This document shows positions 1 to 12,229 of a stretch of DNA of 64,000 nucleotides, one piece after another. Position 1 is the stretch's first letter. Each line of letters starts with the position of its first letter. Both the position numbers and the translations under genes were made by a program. The notes under the pieces were generated by a model, which worked only from the letters and a program-made list of their open reading frames with translations, ran no database searches and was not told where the DNA came from. Source of the DNA: Hirudinaria manillensis (Eukaryota > Annelida > Clitellata > Hirudinida > Hirudinidae); assembly GCA_034509925.1 (NCBI GenBank), contig CM067536.1:4334501-4398500 (forward strand), given 5' to 3'.

Positions 1-3000
1 GCCCCTACACCCACCAAACGTGAAAGGCATACAAGAACTTGTTTCAAGATCAAAATAATATCTTCTAATTTCAGCCACACAGGGACCTCCCGCTTTAATT
101 TGTTGGCATTGAGCTGCATGCATTAAGTATTTAATTTCAATGAAAACTTGCAAATGCTAAAAAAGTAAAACTTAAACCAGGGAGATTGGTCCAAAATAAC
201 AAACAGTCCTTAATATATTGATGTTCGCATATCTCATCCTGAATGGTTTCCGTTGCTGAAAGTTTGCAAGACTCTAAATTTCCTAAGGCTGAAGAGAGAC
301 GCCTTCTAGATCTTGTTGCAGATCTTTTTCGCTCGAATGAACAAGAACAGTCAGTCCAATGACTCCATTCTTTTAATTTGCAGTTCTGCGTTTCATTTTC
401 CCCACACTCTCCTAACAAATGTATTTGTTCACTCCTTTAAATATCACGTCAAAAATGGCTGTTTGTTCTAGTATTTAATTAAATAGTTTTGCAGTGCAAG
501 TACCACACAACTTTTTAGTTTGGTTTGATTGCTATTCTGAAGAACCGCACCTCTACTTTTAGATCGTCAAGCGATTATATGAGTTAGTTACTACTCCATC
601 CTTGGAAGCAGCACAGAGTAGAATGGAAACAAGAGAAACAAGTTCCCATATATTCGTCAGTAAGATACTGATACTTCGTATCAAAGGCAATAAAAAGCCA
701 TTATCAACAAAATACGTAAAATTTGGAAACCTCTACCGACTTTAAAATCACGATTACGCCGCTTTAAATTATGTACCAAAATAAAGTTTCATTGTAAGAA
801 CTAAAGTAGAAATATAAACTTAAAAGTAAGAAAGCCAGAAAATCAAGCAAAACTTACTGTAGCAGGCATGGGTTTGTGTGTTATGAGTGTCTCCATCACA
901 AGTGAGAGAAGAAATTCTTTGTCGTCTCTTCGTCCCCCATCCACATGAGGATGTACATTCTGACCATTGTGACCAATTACATTCTTCCTTTGAGCTGTCG
1001 TTGTTTCTCTTCTGAAGATTCAAATTTACCAAAACATCTTGATGTGCCGAACTTCTTGCGCATACTGACTCATTTGTATCCAATGGCAAACTGGGATGAA
1101 GCCTCTTTATTTTCAATGTAGCTAGCGAACTCTTAGTTGCGTTATGGAATCCTTCAACCTTTTGTACCTTATATATTTTCAGAACATTTAAAATAAATTC
1201 TTGATGAGCTAAACGATTAATAATATCAATAATCATTTAAAACTATGAAGTACTCTCTGACATGCTTGTGTAATAAGTCGTTTGTTATCTATATATCTAC
1301 TTTATAATCTAATATAAAAAAATTCCTGTCCAAATCTAGGAATTCAACATAAGGTCGCTTAGTACGTACTTAAGAGCGCTATAAACTCTGTAATTCTCAA
1401 TGTACCTCATTTTCACCCATATAACCAACGTGTTATATTCGATTTTGCGTTCCATGTGCCCACTTCTGTATGTTATAGATGTGTGCTTGCTAGAGACAAA
1501 TTAATTTACATGATTTTAATCGGCAAAAGTTGAACGTTTTAAGTTTTTTTACGAGGAGTTTCTAGCGAAGACTCTTTGTTTTATGAGTGGACTTTTTCAT
1601 CACCCGCTGTGAAAGTTAGGGTTGCAAAGGTTGAGTAACTCGGTTCAGTCACGCACATGAAAGAGTGATGCTCTGCTGCCTCATTTGCTTTCTCCACAAA
1701 TTCAGAGTTACTGCAATTTCAGCCAACCACCATCGGTCAAGAACTCATCAACTCCCTCCCCGCCCAGCAATCGGGACTTAATCCAACATCCACTTGGCTG
1801 CTTAGGAAAGCCTCTTGCCCTCCATTTATCATGCATCTGTTCAATAAATCTTTACTCCTGGGCCAAGCCCTTCAAGTCAGCACAAGTTCGTTCCATAGTC
1901 AAGAAACCTATTCTCTAACCATCATACCGACCAATATCGAATCTTAGCATCATTTCAAAGCTTTTAGAGTGCCTCATGTTCAGACACCTCCTTTTACACC
2001 TCAACAATCACGCACTTCTTCCCGTCACCCAGTCTGTCTACAGACCGTACCACTACACTGAGACTGCCGTCCTGAAGGTCGAGTCCTATTGCTAGACGTA
2101 TCATCAACCTTTGACACCGTGGATCATCGCCAGGTTAGATGAAGCATTTGGAGTTCGTCAAAATGCATTTCAATGGTTCATCACTTGTCGGTTCGCCACA
2201 TTCGTCAGCACCTTGGGAGTTTCGCAGGGTTCAGTCCGATACTTTTCATCTTGTACGTGGCTGATATGAAGGGCATCCTAAACACGGACTCTCCATTCAT
2301 CAATAAGCAGATGACACTCAGATTTATGGCCACTGCAGCCTTGAAGATGCCTCAACCCTCGTATGTCGGATTGCCTTGATAAAATTGATTCCTGGGCAGC
2401 ATTACTTAACGCTGACAAGACAGAGATAATCTGGTTTTGCACCCCTGCATGACTCGGATTAGTCGAATTAGTGACCTTCCGCTCCAGCTTGCGGGTTCAT
2501 CCATCACTCCTTCATAGATAGTCAGAAATTTGGGGGTCTACCTAGACTCTTGCTTGACTATGAAACCCCATGTCAAGGTCGCTGCCATCTGCTTTGCCAA
2601 ACGTCGCATCCTCAAGGAAGCAAAGCTATTCCTGCCGCCTAAGGCCTTTCGGTCTCTCATCATGAAATTCATACTTGCACGGCTTGACTATTGCAACTCC
2701 CTGCTGGTCAACCACCAGGTCATCAACACTTAATAATCCGTCATGAACGCAGACGCCCGACTTATAATCAGAGGGAGGTCATCGGACCACATCACCCTAA
2801 TGCTGGTAAACACTTCACAGGCTGAAGATCCCGGACAGAATAACATACAAGATTGCTCACCTGGTCTATAAGGCCGGCACAGGTTATGCCCTCAGTATCT
2901 AGCTGCGTTACTCACAAGCACCATGGCCGTTCCTGGAAGGGAGCCACTCCGTTCCTCTGACAACGGGACCCAGTCGTTCCAAGGTCTCGGACTGTGAGGC

Positions 3001-6000
3001 AGGATGGCCAGACTTTCTGTCAGCGCATGAACTGCTCTTCCTCCGAACATTCGTCTGGCGAAGTCGTCAGAGATCTTCCGATCCAAACTCAAAACTCATT
3101 TATTTATGCAATCGTACTGATTCTGTTTCTTTTCTCTTATTGTGTTTACTTTTTATCCAATTTTTCGTGTCTGACAATATCCATTTTAATTTTAACTTTA
3201 TTCCTTAGTTTTCCTTCCATTCTATTAACTACCTGCAAGATTGCTTTCTTTTGTCCATTGGTTATGTTTATCAGTGCCTTTACATCCCTTTGGGATAAAA
3301 TTGACCGCGTTAAAAATCGGATAAATAAATGTAAATGTAAATATAGTAAGTCAAAAAAAAATTATTCCAGTGAAGCGAGGAAAGTGGTTGTTGTGAACAC
3401 ATTTATAGTCAATACATAAGTTATCTTGGCACGAATATTGTTCATCCCTGTTTTTAAGTTGTCAAGTTAAGTTGAAGTCTAATTTGCATATTTATCTTAT
3501 TGCTGTGGTTGTCTGTTTGATGCATTCATGTCCTAATCATCTAGTTCAGTGAGGTACTTTAACAGGCATCCAACCGGATGCTATTGAAAGTTAAATGCTT
3601 GCATTGGAAGCACGGTCTTCTTGAGTTTGGGTATGTTCGTTATAGGGCGTCAATAAAAAATTTTTAAAATTGTGTGTTTTCATCATCGAAATTTGTTCCT
3701 TTTACATGTTTTAAAACCATGCACAAAATTTTGATTCAATAGGTTTTAATTCAAACATCATTTACAGTTGCCTGAGCAGCCCTAACCTCCTCCGAGAATC
3801 CGAGAAGTTTAAAGACTGAAATTATATTTTGCTCATAATTGACATGGCTCATTTCTTTAACATTTTATTCTTTACGCCACAAATCTGTCCAACTCTATAC
3901 AGGTTAACTTTTAAAAAAATTAAAAGGAATATTTCAACCAGAAAATGAAAAAGTATTGACTAATATCAACTGCTGCCTGCATGATTCAACAATCCGCTCA
4001 AGATTATTTCAGTTCCTCTTCATTCTTAATAAAAACAGAATTAAATTTCTTTGTCAGCAATACACCACGTTCAGCAGCATCACCGACAATCATCAGTCGT
4101 TGAACCTTGCGGCGACCGATACTCTGATGTTTATTCGTACCAAAGCTGGAAGGATGACATTGGGGGAAATTTGTCTTAATTTGCATTGCTTCAAAGAATT
4201 TTTGTATTTTTCGAAATTATAAATGAAACTGAGTGTCAACTGAGACACAACGCTCTCATCCAGATTGGCTCGCAGTGCAGGATTGTCTTTTCCAGCTTTT
4301 GACAAAGCTGCTGTCACCTCAACATTTTCCGTAGCTGCCTGTGCTTCACCAGTTCCAGCAATTTCATAGCACCAGAACCCGACGCTGGACATAAGGTTGG
4401 AACATTCATCTTTTTTAACCATAATTTTATTGACACAGGTCACACATAAATCATTTATGGATATGATATGTAGATGTTCATTAGCTACTAAGAAATATTA
4501 ATTTCAGTGATTTCGGACAATTATATTTTGTAATTTATAATAATAAATATGATAAAAAGTGATATAGAAGCAAAAATCTAATTTTTTTCGGTTAAAAGAA
4601 ATATAAAAAATATTTAAAAAGAGTTTAAAACATAAAATAAATAAAGTCAATAATGTGTTTTGTCACCCTTCTTTTTATTTACTTCCTGAACTCGATCTTT
4701 CATTTATTCCAAGAGGAGTTTCAGCCTATGATTGTCCAACTTTATCCACTCCTTGCGCAGAGCTTTTTTGCAATTCCAAAGTTTTACTGCATATATCTAA
4801 TATTAGAATATACTGATTAGCAAGCAATCCCCATTCATTTTCAGTAGGATTTTAGGTCCGGAGGTTGGGCGGACCCCTTCAAGACACCAAGGTTCTTTTT
4901 CTAGAAAATAACCTTTTTGGTGTGGTATTGAAGTGTGAATGGAGCCATAATTTTGTTGAAGAATAACCTTATCCCTTTGAAATCAGTGTTATCTATTCTT
5001 TTCTATTATTTCGATGCATCTTAATTTCATCGACGACACTAATCACTTCCAGGCATGCTTTTCCAGGATTCAATTATTGCCTCTTTTAACTCCATAATAG
5101 TTGAATATTGTTTATCATTGTGGTAAACTCGCCTTGTCAGAGTATACCAAACATGTTCTATAGGATTTAAATCAGGAGATCACGCTCGTCATTTCACAAC
5201 CATGGTAAGTAGCAACAAGTTCTGCTAAAATCACCTGCTTCTTCTCAGTGGTATTTTTCTTCACAACGAATGTTGAAATTGCTTTATTTTGTTTTTAAGC
5301 TGCAATTCCAGTTTCATGGTTTGCTAATTTAACACAATTTATCACTGGTAACTTATCCTTAAACTTGACAGGAAATGATTGACGGCAGATATTACAATTT
5401 GCAGTGAAATTATGTTTTATTTAACCAAATAAAAACATCTTTCATTCAGCCCTTCTGACCGAAATTCACAGCAACGATTAACTCTTTTTTTTTGGAGTCA
5501 ACAAATTTCCATGTTCAGATGATTCACAAATACAATCCTTCTTCATTGATCCTATGGTTTCGATTTCGAAAACATAAAATTAACAGATGCCACTAAGCCG
5601 ATCAACTTTGTAAATAAAGAAAAAAATTGTATAAAACGTAATAACCTCAAATAATTATTCTTTGTTAAAAACGCAGATAATAAAGATGGCAATAGTAATA
5701 AGTTCATATCTCAATAATGGATAGGTTTTGATTTTTATTTTAATAATTATTATTTCGGGACAAAATTAACTAAACTCATGGCATGGTTCAATTTCGGGAC
5801 AGTACCGGCTAATATAGGGACCTTTGGGAGCCCTAGCTCAGGGGTGGGCAATTACCTTGCTCGGTGGGCCGCTTCATTACAATGAACACGTCCATTAACG
5901 ATGACACTTTATTTACGAACTAATAAACTCGATAAAAAAAATATAATATTAATTTATTTATTTGAAACCGGAATGAAAAATTCAGTAATTTAAATATGAA

Positions 6001-9000
6001 GTGAAAAAGGTAACGCAAAAATAATGGAAAACTTTTAGTAATTAAATTAATTTTTCAAATATCTATTAAAATCGTAACTCATGGGGCACACACCCTCTAG
6101 ATTCAACGTAGTGTTGGACCGCATTTTGCCCACCCCTGCCCGATCTCGGTAATGTTCCATCCTTGCCAAACTTACATTCAATGAGTTCGCGGTCCAAGGG
6201 AATAAATTGAATAAATTATTTTCTATCCACGTGCAGTTTGGCAAACACAAGTTAAATGAGGAAATGCCTTTTAAAGTAAAGATTTTAATTGTACACTGTA
6301 ACCATTAATTGAGATTGAATGAACTTCAAACCTGCGCACCATCCAGGACTAGGCGACAACCTGGTTACCAAAGACAACAAATGGTTACGCCCATCTACGC
6401 TGAAGTGGGACCATCTACTTTGTTGTATTCCATATTCATCACTCCATTCTATTCCCGTTGTTTTAACCACGGTTCTTATGTCCTGAATCTTCACCAATTG
6501 ATAAACATTTTGTTGAAAATGTATAAGAAATTGTTGTTAATGAAGCACTGCATATGGTAGGGGTTTGAAATTTTGGTCCGATTGGCACCTTTGTGTTCCT
6601 CGAACCGGTTTTGATGGTTATTAAAGTCTAATAAATACATAAGTGTACATCGAGTTTATTTTGACAATCTACTGACGGGTTAAGAACCATTATCCTATAT
6701 TATTATTATTATTATATTTTGGAGTAACTTACGCGTTGCCTCATTTCTTCCTCCAGAGTATCTGATACCCCATTTAAGCAGACGTTTCTCAAACCTTTCG
6801 ACGCTCTCTGTCCGTACATCCACATCACGTATTTTTTGCTGTGGGTTGATCCGGTAATGTTAGACCATCTCGCTTGTTTCAAATCTAGAAAATGGTTTAT
6901 TAATGCTTATACAGTAATGCAGTTATAATACCGGTTCTCAACCTCCCAGTGCTGCGAACTCCCATGGAAGGATTTGTCGTGCTTTGGAAACGCCCTACGA
7001 CAAAATTTAATAATACAATGTACATTAGGGTGGAACATGTTTATTTGGCGAACAATGTTTTTGTCTATGCGATCATTGTGCAAGAGCTTCTTTTTAAAAC
7101 TTACGTTTTATTACAGTTGCTAAAATATGGTTATGTTGGTAAGTAAATATTAAAAGAACTAATTAGACAACCAGGTCAAACTGGGTTTGACGTGTCTACT
7201 GGTATGAGACTCACACCTAACAAAATTGCTGATCCGTAACCCGGAAACCCGGTTCCATCTCTGGACGTTCTTGAGCTCAGTGGCGTACCATAGGTGCGGG
7301 GAACGGTAGGGGGTGGAATTTTGAGAGATAAAAAAATATCTGAAATTTTATGCTAAGATTTTTAAAATTTAAATATTGTACTGCTTTTAGCGCTTACAGT
7401 TCGATCACGTCAAAACATTGTATGAGCATTGTACAGTCTTAGAATAAGTCACAATCCAAAGTTAGATCTTTGATTGTCATCCTATGAAAATAAATATTTT
7501 TATGGCTTTCCGATATTTTGAAGGCCATATTGTCATCGGGATATTAACGGGAAGGGGGCGGCAAATTGAACAGGGGTGTGGGTTGAAGGTGAAACCAGTT
7601 GGTACGTCACTACCTGAGATCATCACATTTGGTAGCATCCCCAACAACATACAGTTGCAAAAAAGCTTAAACTGGCATTACGGTCGAGATATAGGAAACG
7701 TTCTGCAAAAAGGGTCTATCCAAAAACTGAAATTCAACCTTTTGGTACAATAAACAAAAGAATTGGTTTGTTTCCAGCACAACTTCAAGTAAGTGAAGTT
7801 TATAATTCAACTTGATGAATGTTTAACAATATCGTAATTGCGAAATTTTTTCATTGTCGCGACATAGAGGTTGAGAACCTCTGAGTTACATGATATAAAT
7901 GATTGTTGAACACTTAAAGTCTCTTTTTTAACACTAAAACGAATTAAACATGGCATTATTAACCTCCTTGAAAAGGGCTCCATAGACTAGTAAAGGTCAT
8001 TTGATACCTAGCCGATCCACAAGCGCAGCAAGATTCGGAATCTGTAGTATCTTTCAGTTCGACTTAAAGACAACCAGTTCGTTTAGAAATGGTTTATGCT
8101 TACAATATTCGCAGAGTGACGAGGTAAGACCATCATCGTCCTTCAACCATGTTCCTCCAACTTGAAGCACAGTGGCTCTGCAAGAATAAGTCTAACTTTA
8201 AGTTATTAAAATACAGTTTGAAGCCAAAGAAAACTTTCATGATCGCATACGATTATGGAGGACGATAAAAAGATCAAATAAAGCAATTAAAATCAAAAAG
8301 AGCCTCACATAGCCAAAGTTTATCGGGTGTGATTGCAGGTTAGATTGTGAAACGACATAAAGAAGTTAGTGTGAGCTTTGAGAGTATCGAATTAAGGCCA
8401 ACGAGAACCTCCTATTATCTGAATCTAGCAAGGAGTCCAAAGAGGGAATAAACCGATAGGGCCATCCGGCTGATCACCGTATGCGACCCCTACTCCGAAA
8501 ACGTAAAAAAAAACTGTAAAACATTTTGAAGAAATTCCTCTGAGCAGTTTGCCGATAAGCTTAGTGTAGTTTTATGTAACTAATGTAACTAAATAAAGTG
8601 ATCACAATAAAAAGTACCAAATAATATTATAATGCAATCATTGAAAGGTGGCGATCGATATCGGCTATGGAAATGGCGCTTAGTTCAAAGACAAACACCT
8701 TCTCGATCACCTGAGATTAATGATTCAAAGATTTTGTCAAAAAATCTACTATTCAAATAATTTATTATCTTTAATTTTTAATGCTTAATATCACTCATGA
8801 CCTTCATCTACATATACAAGTCGATTACAGACGGATCTTTAAATCCAACCAAAAATAAAAGCAACACTTAAAAATTCTTACATTCGAGAAATTAAATTTC
8901 GCGGTATAAAAAGGTCAATTTCATCAGTTAGGAGAGTCAATTTAATTTCTCTTCAATAATTTCATTTAATTCTTAATTTAATTTTGTCATAATTTGTTTA

Positions 9001-12000
9001 CATTTAATTTAATTTAAACGTAGCTACAATGAACCGAATTTACCTGAACTCGATGCAACCCGTTCCCGAAGAGGGGGCTATCCACAATATTTGAACTTCT
9101 GATTTTGCGACCAAAGGATTGGAAGTAGAAACGATGTGCGGGCATCTTGGATCAGATGAGGTTTGCAAAGGACTGATGTGCTGAGTGTTACCATAACGGC
9201 AACATTATTACATTGCCATCACTCGGAACAAATTTCTCGGCGATTTAAATAATATTTTATTCAATAGGATAACTTCAGGAAACATAGTTTCAATCTTAAA
9301 CAGAAAATTATTTCAATTTTATTACGAATTAAATATTTCAACACTCCATTTAAAATTCATTTCAAGTTAAACAATCGAAATTTAACTTGGAAATTTCCTG
9401 CTGCATTCGTCTCATCGCCAATACCCTTCTTAACTGCCACCAAGAAAATTTCGAAAAATTTCTGTGAGGGGTGAGCACTTCTGATGGAGACTATGAAAGC
9501 CAAAAAACATTTTGCGTTAAAATTATGATGTTATTGTGGTCTGTTTAAAAAATGTGTATTTCAGAGCTTAAGGCTAACTTTTCAAAACCAGCAACATTCA
9601 TCAACATGACACGGAGACACTTGTACAGTAAACCTGCACGTGCCGGAATTTTTTATTCATGCCCGGCCCTGCCCTCTCCCACATTTAGCAGGCCCGCCCG
9701 GCCCGGTCTGCCGTCCACCACTTAAAAGCCCGGCCCGTACGACTTCATGATCCCATAGAAGATCTTGATATTAACAAAACATTATGTAAGTTTGACATGC
9801 GAAATCATGCTTACTAGAACTATTAAATTTTGTTATTACAATGTAAAAATAACAATGCATCTACTGCTTCTGTATCTAATTTAGTTCTCTGGCACTGTAG
9901 ATGTAAAGTTTAACAATAAAATTTGAATATTGATGAGATTCTACCAAGAAACGTTTTTTGATGTTTCTCGGAGTTTCCATAACGGGGTATGGGGTTTCTT
10001 ACGTTGTAGAAAATAACTTTTTGTTACGCGTTTCACAAACGTTCATTAGCATAATAAGACTCCTTAGATTATTTGATGTCCGAAACATGTTTATAGAATA
10101 AAAACACCGGTAGTTAACGTTATTATAGAGGGGTTTAGAAAACCATTTAACAAATGCTAAATGATTCCCCGTAATTGAATGGGCGGGGCTAACTCGTGCA
10201 TATAAGGAGTGAGCGGAACGAAGGTTCCAGAGTTAAAGTGGAGTTTCAGTTATTGCAGTTGAACAATTTCGTTTTTTACTCACAGTCAGCGTGATTACGA
10301 GTTTTGTTGTTGTCTCCTTTTTTGGTTCGATTTATTAAAGTCGATAACAGGAATAAGAGCCACATAGCGTTCTTCGCCGCAACAGTAGCACTTCAAACAA
10401 AAAGCGGACTTTTGCGGACAAAGGAGAGGATGATTTTAAAAAATATGGATTTCCGCGCATTCCAAGTTCGACATCGAAAACATTCCGTATCTTTTCAAGA
10501 TAAACCCCGGCGTCAAAAAAAGAGGATATGAAACGTACTTTTAGTTTCTATTGAAGAGTATGAAATTGGGACACGTCATTAATAATTTGCATGAAAATGT
10601 CCGTATTTCGGTACTTTTGCCTCCAAATGAACTCATACAAGTCCACCAAAGCTTAAAAGTTGTCCATCAAAGATCGTTGTGTTCCGCATTGGCGCTTATT
10701 CTGCATTTTGTAGACGTACCAGAAAGATTCGATGGTTTGTATGTGAGCTAAACCTACCCTAACACTAACCCTAACATCAGAAATAGGTCCGTCGGGACCG
10801 AGCAAAAGTGGCATAGTAGCGAGGTAGCATAGCAGCGAGATTTGACTGTATCTGTATGAACGTAAGTTGCAACATAACCTAGTATCACGTTTGAGGCTAT
10901 TAAAAAATCAACTGCTTGTGGTAAAAATCTGCGTATTATTTTAAAAAAATAGTAGATACTGTGTCGTTGGAACGTTGGAATATATTTTTTAGAGATCTTA
11001 AAAATCTGGAACATTTTATAGTTAATGAATGAGGTTTCGGGGCGATAGAGTTAGATGAATGAATTCCTCTGGGAAAGACCTTTCCAAAAATGTATAACTT
11101 ATACATTTAATCCAAAGATTATCCAAACATAAATTGTTTATAGCACCGCGAAACACTAAACTTTTTTTACATTGAGAGATGAAAAGTTTGCACTACACCA
11201 ATCAGCCAATCTTTCAAGTTCACTATTCATAATATTATGCATACTTGCAATATCATTAGCTGACATATCATCCGCAAACAAAAATTCTAGAATCTCCGAA
11301 GAATTACATAAATCATTAACATAAATGAGAAGAAGCATGGGGCCCAACACAGAGTCCTATGGCACTCCAAAAGTAACAAGTTCAGCAGACGAATAGAAGT
11401 TATTGTACGAGACGAGTTGACTTTCGATACCAATCCAGACACCTGCTTCTGACTCCATAGTGACTAAGCTTGTCAAGTAGGATTTCGTGGTTCACGATGT
11501 CAAACGCCAACCACCTTCTAATCCGCAGTAATACCCATCCCGAGCCGTTAAGAGATAGTCCGCCATAAAACACTTACCGGGACTTTATGAACTATATGGA
11601 AATGAGGAAGAAATAAATATAACCTTTAAAAAATGCACTACACGTGTCTATACATATGCACTGGTACGGTTTCGTTATGACGATAAACAGCAACACAGCA
11701 GCGTAGCAACGTGGTAGCACAGTGGTCATATTGGCAAATTCGTTTGTTTTCTCGTCCGTCGTTATCATTTATTTTATTAATGTGCCTTACCTTACGGAAC
11801 GTAACAGATATTATCAGGCATCTTTACAATCAATAGAAAGTATGTAAGAATCTAGAATTTTTAAGTATTTTCAGATCAACCTCAGTTAAAGTAATGGAAA
11901 GGAAAGCAATAATTTAGTGTGAACGAACAAGGTAGATTTAGAGTTAAACGAATTATTTTCATCAAACTTAATAAAAAATTTTATTCGTCGTTACAAATGT

Positions 12001-12229
12001 TAATGAATGAAGTTATTTCAAGCATGCTACACGTAAGAAAATCGATTTGGGACTAACCTGTATAAACCTTTTTTGGAATGTATTTTCCGAAATCAGTATT
12101 TCCAGATATTATAATTTTGAAACCGTTATCCCCATATATTCTAGACGCATTCTCAACATTTCTGGAGCAAATATCGTAAGCATTTACGAAATAAATGTAC
12201 ACCACTAAGGCCAGTCCTGACAGATGCAT
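1..12229 (-). CDS. SPON1: F-spondin (reeler, spondin, TSP1, Kunitz), partial at 3' end
   Basis: Secreted extracellular-matrix protein. Exons in transcript order: 12229-12058 (ATG, hydrophobic signal peptide, start of reeler domain), 9490-9387 (rest of reeler), 9180-9044 (contains WIAPSSGTGC), 8177-8104, 8050-7964 (CCACGSARY), 6884-6733 (spondin core, GSTHSKKYVMW), 6482-6332 (HFSVDGRNHLLS), 6267-6176 (C-W-x12-PW region), then 1208-858 (first TSP1, WSQWSECTSSCGWG), 411-205 (second TSP1, WSHWTDCSCS), 113 to below 1 (Kunitz, with GGPC and FGGCRG). Splice sites are GT-AG and phases agree within 12229-6176 and within 1208-1. Exon 6176 ends in phase 0 while exon 1208 needs phase 1, so at least one exon in 6175-1209 was not found. 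The domain order is seen in the sequence; the F-spondin identity rests on close match to remembered vertebrate F-spondin. Introns carry CR1, Tc1, hAT and LINE debris. The 3' end lies outside the window. Confidence 0.9.
1685..3350 (+). mobile_element. CR1/L2-like LINE remnant (RT C-terminal half and 3' tail)
   Basis: Three reading frames together carry non-LTR reverse-transcriptase words: a YRPISNLS-like block near 1925-1960, a TVDHRQ-like palm segment near 2110, ILFILYVADM at about 2240-2270, and LDYCNSLLVN near 2690-2715. After 2780 there is the typical CR1/L2 ending (PNIRLAKSSEIFRSKLKTHLF, read in pieces near 3040-3100). The 3' end has a short tandem tail, TAAATGTAAATGTAAATA, near 3330. Frameshifts and stops make it a dead copy. 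It lies in an F-spondin intron. Confidence 0.8.
3643..4443 (-). mobile_element. Relic of the TAGGGTGCCAATAAAAAA-type DNA transposon
   Basis: A terminal sequence at 3643 (TAGGGCGTCAATAAAAAA) and the following 150 bases match, with decay, the left arm of the palindromic element at 46334. Coding remains follow on the minus strand: 4086-4004 reads VGDAAERGVLLTKKFN, and 4400-4190 reads GEAQAATEN then ALSKAGKDNPALRANLDE. The latter block recurs at 44.8 kb. The DxAERG motif resembles the C-terminal part of a transposon protein common in invertebrate genomes (from memory, name uncertain). The reading is broken, so this is a dead copy. It lies in an F-spondin intron. Confidence 0.55.
4430..5400 (-). 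mobile_element. Tc1/mariner-like transposon relics
   Basis: On the minus strand, about 4900-4800 carries a degenerate PPNLRT-stop-NPTENEWGLL block, the third catalytic motif of Tc1-like transposases (usually SPDLNPIENLWG). A second family shows a DLNPIEHVW-like motif followed by RRVYHNDKQYST at about 5175-5060. The 4430-4640 stretch matches 13530-13760, which itself begins with a Tc1-like terminal sequence. At least two decayed Tc1-type insertions are therefore superposed here. Confidence 0.6.
5839..6138. mobile_element. hAT-like MITE, 300 bp
   Basis: The element starts CAGGGGTGGGCAAT and ends ATTTTGCCCACCCCTG, an inverted terminal repeat typical of hAT elements. It is flanked by CCCTAGCT (5831-5838) and CCCGATCT (6139-6146), an 8-base target duplication with two mismatches. 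There is no coding capacity. Its right end is 37 bases from the donor of F-spondin exon 6267-6176. Confidence 0.75.
7278..7614. mobile_element. Possible hAT-like MITE
   Basis: CAGTGGCGTACC at the left and GGTACGTCACTAC at the right form a short imperfect inverted repeat resembling hAT ends. Flanking octamers CTTGAGCT and CTGAGATC are only partly alike. The interior is non-coding. It lies in the F-spondin intron between 7963 and 6885. Confidence 0.35.
8385..8600 (+). mobile_element. 3' tail of RLE-type LINE
   Basis: The stretch matches in order the tail of the LINE copy ending near 57145: an AGGGxCATxCGGCTGATxACC block at 8459-8480 (compare 56998-57020), then CCTCTGAG and a CATAAGCTTAG-like end. 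It is a 5'-truncated insertion in the F-spondin intron 9043-8178. Confidence 0.5.
9620..9910. repeat. Dispersed repeat with GCCCGGCCCG core, copy 1
   Basis: This GC-rich island (CCCGGCCC, GCCCGGCCCG) is followed by AGAACTATTAAA-TTTTGTTATTACAATGxAAAAAT. The same order of blocks occurs at 22660-22920. It resembles termini of hAT-type elements, but I could not define ends or a target duplication. Confidence 0.45.
10150..11150. other. F-spondin intron 1, no gene recognised
   Basis: The region 10240-10750 has two open stretches on the plus strand (10304-10531 and 10551-10751) with no recognised domain and no convincing splice context. Short runs of CCTAACCCTAAC near 10755-10780 are too brief to be telomeric. 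I see nothing else supported. Confidence 0.4.
11156..11560 (-). mobile_element. Non-LTR reverse-transcriptase fragment (Jockey/CR1-like)
   Basis: Minus-strand translation gives FDIVNHEILLDKL at about 11515-11475, LGPMLLLIYVNDL near 11350-11310 and FLFADDM near 11290-11260, the palm motifs of non-LTR reverse transcriptases, with FADD as the catalytic box. Stops and a frameshift separate them. It lies within F-spondin intron 1. Confidence 0.75.

Noticed and set aside
10755-10785. Telomere-like CCTAACCCTAAC run
   Set aside because: Only two or three irregular units; far too short to be a telomeric or interstitial array.
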